DNA of 19,069 bases, from assembly GCA_023427545.1 (NCBI GenBank), contig JAEZBF010000212.1, positions 1 through 19,069 on the forward strand, written 5' to 3'. The translations under genes were made by a program, and so were the position numbers. Below, piece after piece: positions 7,011-14,318 of the stretch; within the stretch, counting starts at the first letter, position 1, and each line of letters starts with the position of its first letter. The notes under the pieces were generated by a model. The model worked only from the letters and a program-made list of their open reading frames with translations. It was not told where the DNA came from and searched no databases. The stretch comes from Pseudomonadota bacterium (GTDB lineage Bacteria > Pseudomonadota > Alphaproteobacteria > Rhizobiales > Devosiaceae).

Positions 7011-7844
7011 TTACTGCGCGGTGCTCGTCGCCGCGGCCCCGCCACCGGCCGGAGCGGCGCTCGTCGTCGCCGTCGCGCCGGCGTCGGCCGGAGCCGTGGA
7101 TGTCGTCGCGCTTGCGCCACCGCCAGCCGGAGCCGTGGACGTGGTCGCGCTCGCGTCACCGGCTGCTGTCGTCGTGGTCGAGGTCGCCGGAGCCTCGGTC
7201 GTCGTGGTCGTTGTCGCGGCCGAAGCATCCGAGCTCGTGCTGGTCGTTGCCGAAGCATCAGCCGGCGGGGTGGAGCTGGTCTGCGTCGAGGTGGCCGCGC
7301 CCGCGCCGCCCATCTCCTGCTGGATGTGGTTCAGCATCGCCAGGTGGGACGTGATCCCCTGCTCCGCCAGCTTGGCGGTGATCACCTCGACGGTGGCTTC
7401 CATGCCACCCGAGATCGTCTGCTGCACCTGCAGGAGCTGCTGGTGCCCCTCGATCTGCGCCTGCACGTAGGCGGCGTCGAATTCGGGACCGGCAGCCATG
7501 TCCTGCATTTGTTGCACTTTGGCCTGCTGGTCGGCCGGCAGCTCCGGCGGCGTCGCTCCGGTGGAAGACAGCACGGTTGCAACCGCCGTCTGCTCGCCGA
7601 CTTCGAGCTGCGCGAACTCCTTGACCATCGGGTCAGTCGCCTTCTCGGCCGCGAGCTGCGAAGTCTGCAGCGCAACGGTTCCGATCGTCAGCGTCTGGGT
7701 CACGTAGTCGCTGTAGGTGTTGGCATCTGCTGGCCGTGCCGGCGCGGTCTGCGCCAGTGCCGTGCGGGTGGCAAGCAGAAGCGGGGTCGCCGCGGCGGCG
7801 GGGGCGAGCGCGGCGAGCGCCGCGCGGCGGGTGTGAACGGTCAT
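7011..7844 (-). CDS. exported DUF4142 protein with Ala/Thr/Ser repeat tail
   Basis: A 277-residue protein. Residues 1-32 form an export signal with TRRAAL and a long Ala-rich core, cleaved near LAQT; the two arginines make Tat export possible. Residues about 40-178 match the helical DUF4142 domain, a ferritin-like bundle common in alphaproteobacterial envelope stress proteins (YSDYVTQTLTIGTVALQTSQ, then HLAMLNHIQQEM). Residues about 181-277 are a low-complexity Ala/Thr/Ser/Gly tail ending in three 13-residue repeats. AAGGGATG precedes the ATG. An EcfG-like motif lies 70-95 bases upstream, fitting the stress expression reported for related genes. The biochemical role of DUF4142 is not established. 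Confidence 0.85.
   Translation of the reverse strand: MTVHTRRAALAALAPAAAATPLLLATRTALAQTAPARPADANTYSDYVTQTLTIGTVALQTSQLAAEKATDPMVKEFAQLEVGEQTAVATVLSSTGATPPELPADQQAKVQQMQDMAAGPEFDAAYVQAQIEGHQQLLQVQQTISGGMEATVEVITAKLAEQGITSHLAMLNHIQQEMGGAGAATSTQTSSTPPADASATTSTSSDASAATTTTTTEAPATSTTTTAAGDASATTSTAPAGGGASATTSTAPADAGATATTSAAPAGGGAAATSTAQ
7014..7154 (-). repeat. 39-bp tandem coding repeats in the DUF4142 tail
   Basis: Three consecutive 39-bp units (7038-7154) encode ASATTSTAPAGGG, ASATTSTAPADAG and ATATTSAAPAGGG (residues 231-269). A partial fourth, AAATSTAQ, runs to the stop. The units differ at DNA level, so they are not a fresh duplication. Confidence 0.8.
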
Positions 7845-7912
7845 TTGGTTTCATCCCTTTGCAAGCTGGCGGATCGTCGGCCACACGGCCATTGCGTCAT
7901 CCGTGCAGCGAA

Positions 7913-7937
7913 AATGTCGGGTCCACGATGTGGTTCC
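7913..7937 (-). promoter_or_regulatory. possible EcfG (general stress) promoter of the DUF4142 gene
   Basis: On the minus strand GGAAC (7933-7937) is followed after 16 bases by CATT (7913-7916). The alphaproteobacterial EcfG consensus is about GGAAC-N16/17-CGTT, so there is one mismatch. The predicted start near 7906 leaves a leader of about 60 bases. The same type of motif precedes the neighbouring HPF gene. Confidence 0.4.
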
Positions 7938-7945
7938 AACAAAGC

Positions 7946-8518
7946 TCAGGCCAGCGGCCCGATCGGCTTGACGGTGCTCGCCTGCGGCCCGTAGGGACCC
8001 TCCTCATCGGCGGCCGTCGCCAGCACCTCGTCACCCTCGCGCAGGGCATCGAAGTTGCCCTGGAGCACGGCTTCGGAAAAGAACAGCGACTCCGCGTTCG
8101 GGATCTGGATGAAGCCGTTGCGGACCGCGGGGTTCAACCGCTCGATCCGGCCGGGCACCGGCTGGTGCTTGAGCTGCTTGCTCTCGACCTGGACGTGTGC
8201 CCGCTCGAAATGGTTCTTGATCTGGCTCGCCGCCGTATGGAAGGCCTCGGTCAGAGCCGTATCGAATGTCTGCTGCCCGGCGGGGTTGGGAAACTCGCCG
8301 CTGCGCTTGCCCACTGCGACGCCACCCGGATAGCTGATCTCGACCGCGACCTGCACCACCGTCTTCTGCCCGTGCTTGTTCTTGCCGTCGACGACCACCC
8401 GGCCGGAGACGATCGCATCCTCGAACTTGTCCAGTTCCTCGATCAGTTCGTCGATCCTTGCACGGATTCGATCGGTGGGTTCGAAGTGGTGGAAGCTGAT
8501 CTCGAAGTTCGCGTCCAT
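7946..8518 (-). CDS. HPF/RaiA-type ribosome hibernation factor with cold-shock-like domain
   Basis: A 190-residue cytoplasmic protein. Residues about 3-113 form the S30AE (HPF/RaiA) beta-alpha-beta fold, with helix RIRARIDELIEELDKFEDAI and the basic strand/helix region VVVDGKNKHGQK. Family members bind the 30S subunit at the A/P sites and idle ribosomes under stress. Residues about 122-188 resemble a cold-shock OB fold (GRIERLNPAVRNGFIQIP, ending GPQASTV). They are not the dimerising C-domain of long-form HPF. The start is the ATG at 8518, with GAGGAG 7 bases upstream; the in-frame ATG at 8551 lies over the likely transcription start and adds no homology. An EcfG-like promoter suggests stress control. 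No gene symbol is given because hpf and raiA names do not separate cleanly for this fusion form. Confidence 0.85.
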   Translation of the reverse strand: MDANFEISFHHFEPTDRIRARIDELIEELDKFEDAIVSGRVVVDGKNKHGQKTVVQVAVEISYPGGVAVGKRSGEFPNPAGQQTFDTALTEAFHTAASQIKNHFERAHVQVESKQLKHQPVPGRIERLNPAVRNGFIQIPNAESLFFSEAVLQGNFDALREGDEVLATAADEEGPYGPQASTVKPIGPLA

Positions 8519-8549
8519 GTCGGTCTCCTCGTTAGGCAGTCCTAGTCCC

Positions 8550-8575
8550 AACTCTGACCGCTGAGCGCTGGTTCC
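8550..8575 (-). promoter_or_regulatory. EcfG-like general stress promoter of the HPF gene
   Basis: The minus strand reads GGAAC (8571-8575), 18 bases, then GTT (8550-8552). This fits the GGAAC-N18/19-GTT form of the alphaproteobacterial EcfG consensus. Transcription would start near 8543, about 25 bases before the ATG at 8518, with the GAGGAG site inside that short leader. The remaining intergenic DNA to 8636 shows no other clear element. Confidence 0.55.
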
Positions 8576-8636
8576 GCCCCTTCCCGCCGCCCTGCCGATG
8601 GGCTAGAGCTCACGACCTTTTGCCGCAGCAGCCTAG

Positions 8637-10055
8637 ATGAGCACGCTCCAGTCGACGGCCGATTCCGACCCGATCGCACCCGCCGCGCCGGCGATCAGCT
8701 GGCGCGGCGAGTTCGTCGCGCTTTTTGCTTTGGCCTGGCCGCTGATCCTCGCCCAGCACGCGCAGAATGCAATCTTCACCACCGATGTCATCTTCATGGG
8801 GCAGCTCGGCGCCAAGTACCTGGCGGCCGGCACATTGGGCGCATCGTTCTTCATCGCCTTCCAGCTATTCGGCATGGGTCTCGTCGGTGTCGTGGCGCCA
8901 CTCGTTGCCCAGGCGCTAGGCGCGCGAGACATCAAGGCCATCCGCCGCATCGTCCGCGCAGGCCTCTGGGCCTCGCTGCTGATCTCGGCCCTGGTCGTGC
9001 CGCTGGGTCTCAACTCGCGCTTCTTCTTCCGGCTCCTCGGACAGACCGAGGAGCTCAGCGTGATGGCCGAGCAGTTCCTGCACTATTCGACCTGGACCAT
9101 CATTCCGGCGCTGATGTTCATCGTCCTGCGCTCTTTCCTCGCCGCACTCGAGGCAACCCGCGTCATCCTGCTGATCACCATCGCCGGTGTCTTCGCGAAC
9201 GCACTCGGCAACTACCTGCTGGTCGCCGGCAACCTTGGCTTTCCGCGGCTCGAGCTGCGCGGCTCCGGTATCACCACGACCTCGGTGAACTGCTTCATGC
9301 TGCTGCTGAGCGTCCTCTACGTGGTGACGAACCGCCGTTTCCGCCGCTACCACGTCTTCGCGCGGTTCCTCCAACCGGACTGGCAGCGCCTGGGTGAAAT
9401 CTTTCGCATCGGCACGCCGATCGGACTGATGCTGTTTGCCGAAGTGGGGCTCTTCGTCAGCGCCGCATTCGCGATGGGTTGGCTCGGCACGGACGAGGTT
9501 GCCGGCCACGCCGTGGCGCTGCAGCTCACCTCGATCACCTTCATGGTGCCCCTCGGCCTCAGCCAGGCGACCACCGTGCGCGTCGGCTACGCCTTCGGCA
9601 GCGGCTCGCGCGAGGGCGTCCGCATGGCCGGGTGGCTGTCGCTGGCACTGACGGTCGCGTTCATGTCGATGACCTGCCTCATCTTCATCCTCATCCCCGA
9701 CCCGCTGGTCGTGCTCTTCCTCGATCCCACGCGCGAGGAGAACCGCGCCGCCGTCGGGTTGGCGGCCAGCTACCTCCTCGTCGCCGGCCTCTTCCAGGTC
9801 TTCGACGGCGCGCAGGTCACCGCCGGAGCGGCCCTGCGCGGGCTCTCCGACACCACCTGGCCGCTCTTCATCGCGCTCTTCGGCTACTGGCTCGTCGGCA
9901 TGCCCGTCGGGCTGGCGCTCGGGTTCGGACTGGGCTGGCGCGGCCTTGGCATCTGGACGGGTCTGGCGAGTGGGCTTGCCGTTGTCGCCGCCATCCTCGT
10001 CATCCGCTTCGCCATGCGCGAACGGCTCGGACTGCTCGACGCCAAACCTGCTTGA
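8637..10055 (+). CDS. MATE family efflux transporter (NorM-like)
   Basis: A 472-residue inner-membrane protein of standard MATE length with about 12 hydrophobic helices in two homologous halves. Each half opens with a long amphipathic helix (FVALFALAWPLILAQHAQNA, and GEIFRIGTPIGLMLFAEVGL from about residue 258). The conserved stretch around GHAVALQLTSITFMVPLGLS and the ARVGYAFG-like TVRVGYAFGSG are typical of the NorM branch, which expels cationic drugs or metabolites in exchange for Na+ or H+. The ATG at 8637 has a weak ribosome site; no better in-frame start is apparent. It is divergent from the HPF gene. The substrate cannot be deduced. Confidence 0.93.
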   Translation: MSTLQSTADSDPIAPAAPAISWRGEFVALFALAWPLILAQHAQNAIFTTDVIFMGQLGAKYLAAGTLGASFFIAFQLFGMGLVGVVAPLVAQALGARDIKAIRRIVRAGLWASLLISALVVPLGLNSRFFFRLLGQTEELSVMAEQFLHYSTWTIIPALMFIVLRSFLAALEATRVILLITIAGVFANALGNYLLVAGNLGFPRLELRGSGITTTSVNCFMLLLSVLYVVTNRRFRRYHVFARFLQPDWQRLGEIFRIGTPIGLMLFAEVGLFVSAAFAMGWLGTDEVAGHAVALQLTSITFMVPLGLSQATTVRVGYAFGSGSREGVRMAGWLSLALTVAFMSMTCLIFILIPDPLVVLFLDPTREENRAAVGLAASYLLVAGLFQVFDGAQVTAGAALRGLSDTTWPLFIALFGYWLVGMPVGLALGFGLGWRGLGIWTGLASGLAVVAAILVIRFAMRERLGLLDAKPA

Positions 10056-10100
10056 CGGGTGCGGCGGCTCCCCTCTCAATACGCATAGGGGAGTTCTGCC

Positions 10101-10475
10101 GTGATCCGAATCTTTGTTGCTTTGCTTGCTGTTGCCGTCGCCATCGCGCCGGCCGAAGCTGCAGGTTGCGTGCTCGACTACGAGGCCTTTGTCATCCGCG
10201 CCGCCCTGCCCGACGATGCCACCACCATCGAGGAGCAGAGCGCACCCAACTACGATTGGTACGTAAGCGGCGAACAGCTCAACGTGATGGATCACCGCTA
10301 CGGCAAATACGGCCTGCCGCGGGTGGTCACGCCCGATGAGATCGAGTTCTACGCTTTCAAGGACAGCGTACCGCTGTTCAGGGAAGCCAAGTCCGGCAGC
10401 GGCGTCCCCGACGTGATCTACGCCAGCACCGATCCGACCGCTTGCGAAGTTCAGCCCTACGCGCTGGCGCGCTAG
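10101..10475 (+). CDS. small secreted hypothetical protein
   Basis: A 124-residue protein starting with GTG at 10101, with AGGGGAG 7 bases upstream. Residues 1-20 form a clear Sec signal peptide (hydrophobic core, cleavage at AEA-AG). The mature part of about 104 residues is acidic and has only two cysteines, Cys23 and one near the C-terminus in PTACEVQPY, which could form a disulfide. There is no membrane segment and no family is recognised. It follows the MATE gene by 45 bases in the same direction and may be co-transcribed. Its TAG stop overlaps the miaA stop from the other strand within CTAG. Function is unknown. Confidence 0.75.
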   Translation: MIRIFVALLAVAVAIAPAEAAGCVLDYEAFVIRAALPDDATTIEEQSAPNYDWYVSGEQLNVMDHRYGKYGLPRVVTPDEIEFYAFKDSVPLFREAKSGSGVPDVIYASTDPTACEVQPYALAR

Positions 10476-11362
10476 GCCGCCGCGCCGACCCGCGGCCAGT
10501 CGGCCATCCGGTTGCGCAACCAGGTGCGCTGGCGCCTGGCGTATTGCCGCGTAGCGGTCACCGCCCTCTCGATCGCCTCCTCGCGGCTGATCCTGCCGGC
10601 CAGCCAGTCGCCGATCTCGCGCACCCCAATCGCCTTCATTGCGGGCAGGCTTAGATCCAGCCCTCGAGCCAGCAGGTCGCGCACCTGCTCGACCGCGCCC
10701 TGGTCCAGCATCGCCTCGAAGCGCAGCGCGATCCGCCGCCGCAGCTCGTCGCGTCCCGGATCGACCACGACCCGCTCGATGTCGTAGCCCTCGAGCAGTC
10801 CCGCCTGCGCTTCGTCCTGGAAGCGAGCCAGCGAGCGGCCGGTCGCCTTCAGCACCGCCAACGCCCGGATCACCCGCTGCGGGTCTGGCGACTTCAGACG
10901 CCCTGCGATCTCGGGGTCGCGCGCGGCGATCAGCCGCCCTCTGCCTTCCCGATCGAGGCCGGCGACCTCCGCCTCAACCTCCTCGACGACTGCAGAAGGC
11001 ACCTCCGGCACATCGGCGAATCCGTTTGTCAGCGCCTCTAAATAAAGCCCTGTGCCTCCAGCGAAAATAAGCGTGCGCCCCGCTGCCTCGCCGATCACCT
11101 CCTGCGCCGCGCGCGCCCACTCGCCGGTCGAAAACCGCCGCTCCGGTGGCACGACTCCGTAGAGCCGGTGCTCTGCTTTCGCGACATCATCAGCCGTCGG
11201 CCGCGCCGTCAGAACCGCCAGTCCGTCATAGACTTGCAGCGCGTCGGCGTTGACGATGATGCCGCCCGTCTCAACGGCTCGGCGTAGTGCCAGCGCCGAC
11301 TTGCCGCTCGCGGTCGGACCCGCTATCAACACCGCGCGCTTTGCCGCCCCCGCGCTTACCAC
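10472..11362 (-). CDS. miaA: tRNA dimethylallyltransferase
   Basis: The 296-residue enzyme transfers dimethylallyl from DMAPP to N6 of A37 in tRNAs reading UNN codons, the first step of ms2i6A formation. Visible family features are the P-loop GPTASGKS (15-22), the NADALQVY motif with conserved Asp40, GGTGLYL (102-108), and the C-terminal RQYARRQRTWLR segment (272-283) that contacts tRNA. The GTG at 11362 gives about 10 residues before the first strand, normal for the family, though its ribosome site is weak. The open frame continues far upstream antisense to serB without homology. It is divergent from serB and convergent with the small secreted protein gene. Confidence 0.94.
   Translation of the reverse strand: MVSAGAAKRAVLIAGPTASGKSALALRRAVETGGIIVNADALQVYDGLAVLTARPTADDVAKAEHRLYGVVPPERRFSTGEWARAAQEVIGEAAGRTLIFAGGTGLYLEALTNGFADVPEVPSAVVEEVEAEVAGLDREGRGRLIAARDPEIAGRLKSPDPQRVIRALAVLKATGRSLARFQDEAQAGLLEGYDIERVVVDPGRDELRRRIALRFEAMLDQGAVEQVRDLLARGLDLSLPAMKAIGVREIGDWLAGRISREEAIERAVTATRQYARRQRTWLRNRMADWPRVGAAA
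11301..11329 (+). promoter_or_regulatory. possible serB promoter inside the miaA coding region
   Basis: TTGCCG (11301-11306), 17 bases, then TATCAA (11324-11329), the same -10 as the ilvI promoter. Each box matches 4 of 6 consensus bases. A start near 11336 would leave about 48 bases to the ATC at 11384. The bases also encode the MiaA P-loop region, so the match could be chance. Confidence 0.4.
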
Positions 11363-11372
11363 CCGGCCACAC

Positions 11373-11386
11373 GGGAGCCCGCAATC
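11373..11386 (+). promoter_or_regulatory. ribosome site and apparent ATC start of serB
   Basis: GGGAG (11373-11377) is followed after 6 bases by ATC (11384-11386), exactly where the conserved SerB N-terminus should begin. No ATG, GTG or TTG occurs in this frame between 11345 and the GTG at 11423, which itself has no good ribosome site. Confidence 0.5.
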
Positions 11387-12259
11387 TCCGTCCTCTGCCT
11401 CATCGCCAATCCCGCCGAGCCAGTGCTGACCACCGATCTGGTCGCTGCGATCCACCACGAGATCGGCGGCGAGATCAACTGGCTTGAACGCGACGTCGCC
11501 TGCGACATCGTCCAGCCGCGTACCGACGCCCACGCTCAGCAGATCGCCCGCGAGGCGATCGGCGACCTGCCGATCGACGTGGCCCGCGTGCCGCTCGCCA
11601 ACCGGCGCAAGAAGCTGCTCGTTGCCGACATGGATTCGACCATGATCGAGCAGGAATGCATCGACGAGCTTGCCGATGCGCTCGGGATCAAGGCGCAGGT
11701 TGCCGAAATCACCGCACAGGCGATGCGCGGCGAGATCCAGTTCGAAGGCGCCCTCCGTCTGCGCGTCGCCTTGCTCAAGGGCCTGAGCCGCTCCGCCATC
11801 GAAGCGGTGCGTCGCGAGCGCATCACCCTTGCCCCCGGCGGCCGCGCCCTCGTCCACACCATGAAGGCGTACGGCGCATACGCCTCGTTGGTGTCTGGCG
11901 GCTTCACCTTCTTTGCCGAGTACTTCGCCAGGCGCATCGGTTTCGATGAGTTCCTGGCAAACACGCTGGAGTTCGAGGGCGATGTGCTGACCGGCACCGT
12001 CTCGGAGCCGATCCTCGGCCAGGACGCCAAACTGAGCCGGTTCAACGAGCTCCTCGTCGAGCGCAATCTCACTGCCGCCGAGGCAATGACGGTCGGCGAT
12101 GGCGCCAACGATCTTCTCATGATCCGCGCCGCCGGCCTCGGCGTTGCCCTCCACGCCAAGCCGGCCGTCGCCGCGGAAGCCGCGGTCCGCATAGACCACG
12201 GCGACCTCACCGCCCTGCTCTACCTGCAGGGCTACAGCGGCGAGGAGTTCGTCCGTTGA
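11384..12259 (+). CDS. serB: phosphoserine phosphatase
   Basis: A HAD-superfamily Mg-dependent phosphatase that hydrolyses O-phosphoserine to serine, the last step of the phosphorylated serine pathway in the cytosol. Motif I is DMDSTMIEQE (nucleophile Asp, about residue 82 from the ATC start), motif II is SGG, motif III the Lys in GQDAK, and motif IV GDGAND. The N-terminal ACT-like region starts ISVLCLIANPAEPVLT, which lines up with the beginning of rhizobial SerB proteins (VATLIANP...PVLT). The start is therefore set at the ATC of 11384 (291 residues). The first conventional start, GTG at 11423, would give 278 residues and cut the first strand. miaA starts only 21 bases away on the other strand. 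The stop overlaps the next gene in TTGA. Confidence 0.92.
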   Translation: MSVLCLIANPAEPVLTTDLVAAIHHEIGGEINWLERDVACDIVQPRTDAHAQQIAREAIGDLPIDVARVPLANRRKKLLVADMDSTMIEQECIDELADALGIKAQVAEITAQAMRGEIQFEGALRLRVALLKGLSRSAIEAVRRERITLAPGGRALVHTMKAYGAYASLVSGGFTFFAEYFARRIGFDEFLANTLEFEGDVLTGTVSEPILGQDAKLSRFNELLVERNLTAAEAMTVGDGANDLLMIRAAGLGVALHAKPAVAAEAAVRIDHGDLTALLYLQGYSGEEFVR

Positions 12260-12813
12260 AGCTGATGACCGAGCGGCTGATCCTCCGTCCGCTCGAAGAG
12301 CGCGATCGCGCCTCGCTCATCGCGCTCCACGGCGATCCGCATGTTCGCCGCTTCTTCCATCCGCCCAGGCTAGCGCCCGAGGAAGCGAGCGCCGTGTTCG
12401 ACGGTGCGGTGGAGAAAGCCCGCGCCAACGGCTTCCACTTCGGCGCCGCCGAACTCCGTGACACCGGCGACTTCGTCGGCTGGATCGGCATCGGCCTGGT
12501 GCCCGACCGCACCCGCGAGGCCATTCCCACCCACCCCGACGTCGAGGTCGGCTGGATGTTCCTCCAGCAGTTCTGGGGCCAGGGTCTTGCCCCGGAAGGT
12601 GCCCGCGCCTGGCTCGACTACGCCTGGGACAGCCTCGATCTGCCCGAGGTCGTCGCCTTCACCGCAGTGGTCAAACGGCCCAGCCAGCGTGTGATGGAAA
12701 AGCTCGGCATGGTGCGCGACCCCGCCGCCGACTTCCTCCACCCCAACGTGCTCGAGGGGCATCCCCTCCGGCCGCACGTGCTCTACCGGATCGCCAACCC
12801 CGCCCGCCGCTGA
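12256..12813 (+). CDS. GNAT acetyltransferase, RimJ/RimL-like
   Basis: A 185-residue acetyl-CoA-dependent N-acetyltransferase of the Acetyltransf_3 type, the group that includes the ribosomal-protein and aminoglycoside acetyltransferases. Evidence is the N-terminal TERLILRPLEERDRASLIAL, the acetyl-CoA loop region FLQQFWGQGLAPEGARA (about 102-118), and the C-terminal RVMEKLGM helix-strand (145-152). The TTG at 12256 overlaps the serB stop (TTGA) and has GAGGAG 8 bases upstream. The ATG at 12265 is the alternative and would lose three residues but lie 17 bases from that site. It is probably translated together with serB. The substrate is unknown. Confidence 0.88.
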   Translation: MKLMTERLILRPLEERDRASLIALHGDPHVRRFFHPPRLAPEEASAVFDGAVEKARANGFHFGAAELRDTGDFVGWIGIGLVPDRTREAIPTHPDVEVGWMFLQQFWGQGLAPEGARAWLDYAWDSLDLPEVVAFTAVVKRPSQRVMEKLGMVRDPAADFLHPNVLEGHPLRPHVLYRIANPARR

Positions 12814-14298
12814 TCACTGCATCCGTACGGCTATGAACCGGCTCGCGCCGGTCGGATCAGTGACTTTGAACAGCACCGCCGGCCGGCCGTTCTCCTTGGC
12901 CGAGGAGACGATCCCGGTCACATCCGCGACCGTAGCGATCTTCTTCTGGTTGACCTCGTTTATCACGAGCCCCGGCAGGAAGCCCTTCTGCGAGGCGTCC
13001 GACCCCGGCTCCACCGAGGTCACCACCACCCCGTCGAGTTCGCCTTCGATCGCGAATTCCTTCCGGCTCGCCTCATCGACCGGCGCGATGTCGAAGCCCA
13101 GCAGCTCCTTGACCCCCGGCGCCGGCCCCGGAGGCTCATCGATGTCCGGCTCCGGCGCCGGCGTCGCTTTGGGTGGAGCCGCCTCTGCCACGATCTTTTC
13201 GCCGACCTCGAGCCGTCCGAGCTTGATCTCGAACGTGCGCTCCTCGCCGCCGCGCAGCAGCTTGACGCTCACCGCCTTGCCGACCGGCGTCTCGGCAACG
13301 ATCCGCGGCAGGTCGCGCATCCGCGCGACGGTCTTGCCGTCGAATTCGAGGATGATGTCGCCCTCCAGCACGACCCCGTCCGAGGGCCCGCCCTTGGTGA
13401 CATCGATCACCATCGCTCCGTTGGTGTTGGGCCGCTGCAGGCTCGACGCGATGTCGGCGGTGACCTCCTGGATGCCGACGCCCAACCAGCCCCGCCGCGT
13501 TTCGCCGAACTCGGCGAGCTGGTCGATCACCGGCTTGGCAAGGTTCCCCGGCACTGCGAACCCGATGCCCAGCGATGCCCCGCCGCGGGCGATGATCGCG
13601 GTGTTGATCCCGATCACCTTGCCGTCCATGTCGAACAGCGGACCACCCGAATTGCCCTGATTGATGGAAGCATCGGTCTGGATGAAGTTGTCGTAGGGGC
13701 CCGACTGGATGTCGCGGTTCCGGGCGGAGATGATGCCCAGCGTCACCGAGCCGCCGAGCCCGAACGGATTGCCCACCGCCATCACCCAATCGCCCACTTC
13801 GGCGGCGTCGCTGTCGCCGAACGAGACGAACGGCAGTTCGTGCCCGGCATCGACCTTGAGCACCGCGAGGTCTGTCTTTTCGTCTGCCCCCACCAGCTTG
13901 GCCGGCAGCCGGGTACCGTCGGAGAGGAAGACTAGGATCTCCTCGGCGCCCTCGATGACGTGATTATTAGTCGCGACCAGCCCGTCGGCGCTGATGATGA
14001 AGCCCGAACCGAGGCTCCGCGATTCGCGCAGCGCCTCCTCCCCCCGTCCCTGATTGGGGTTGTGATCGTCGAACAGGTCCTCGAGCGGCGAGCCCTCGGG
14101 GAACTCCGGATAGGGTGTCCCCCCGCGCCCCACCATGCTGCGGGTGCCGATATTGACCACCGCCGGAGAGAGCCGGCTCGCCAGCGCGGCGACCGAACCC
14201 GGCCCTTCTCGCGCTTCGATCGCAGCGGGCGCCAGCGCAAGCCAGCCGGTCACCGCCGCAATGAGGATCGGCCGCAACGCGCCTTGGAAGACTCGCAT
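12814..14298 (-). CDS. degP: Do/DegP-family periplasmic serine protease
   Basis: A 494-residue trypsin-like protease and chaperone for misfolded envelope proteins. Residues 1-29 form a signal peptide (cleavage near IEA-RE). The protease domain has the triad His113 (ATNNHVIEGA), Asp143 (KTDLAVLKV) and Ser217 (NQGNSGGPLF). Two PDZ domains follow at about 269-360 and 395-490, separated by a Pro/Ala/Glu-rich linker (372-394). Length and order match DegP/DegQ. The ATG at 14298 has AGGAG 8 bases upstream. It ends the hflK-hflC-DUF2065-degP unit, an arrangement known from rhizobia. Its stop abuts the convergent acetyltransferase stop. The paralog (degP, degQ or mucD) cannot be fixed from one copy. 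Confidence 0.94.
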   Translation of the reverse strand: MRVFQGALRPILIAAVTGWLALAPAAIEAREGPGSVAALASRLSPAVVNIGTRSMVGRGGTPYPEFPEGSPLEDLFDDHNPNQGRGEEALRESRSLGSGFIISADGLVATNNHVIEGAEEILVFLSDGTRLPAKLVGADEKTDLAVLKVDAGHELPFVSFGDSDAAEVGDWVMAVGNPFGLGGSVTLGIISARNRDIQSGPYDNFIQTDASINQGNSGGPLFDMDGKVIGINTAIIARGGASLGIGFAVPGNLAKPVIDQLAEFGETRRGWLGVGIQEVTADIASSLQRPNTNGAMVIDVTKGGPSDGVVLEGDIILEFDGKTVARMRDLPRIVAETPVGKAVSVKLLRGGEERTFEIKLGRLEVGEKIVAEAAPPKATPAPEPDIDEPPGPAPGVKELLGFDIAPVDEASRKEFAIEGELDGVVVTSVEPGSDASQKGFLPGLVINEVNQKKIATVADVTGIVSSAKENGRPAVLFKVTDPTGASRFIAVRMQ

Positions 14299-14318
14299 CG
14301 TCACTACTCCTGTCGCCC

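Noticed and set aside
7038..7154. Tandem 39-bp repeats as a possible CRISPR or VNTR array
   Set aside because: The units are contiguous, in frame and coding, with no spacers; they are a protein repeat tail.
8916..10295. Minus-strand open frame opposite the MATE gene
   Set aside because: It is extremely charged and low in complexity, as expected opposite a hydrophobic membrane protein.
11363..12199. Extension of the miaA frame antisense to serB
   Set aside because: The MiaA fold begins at the P-loop strand near 11332. The extension has no homology and lies over the well-supported serB gene.
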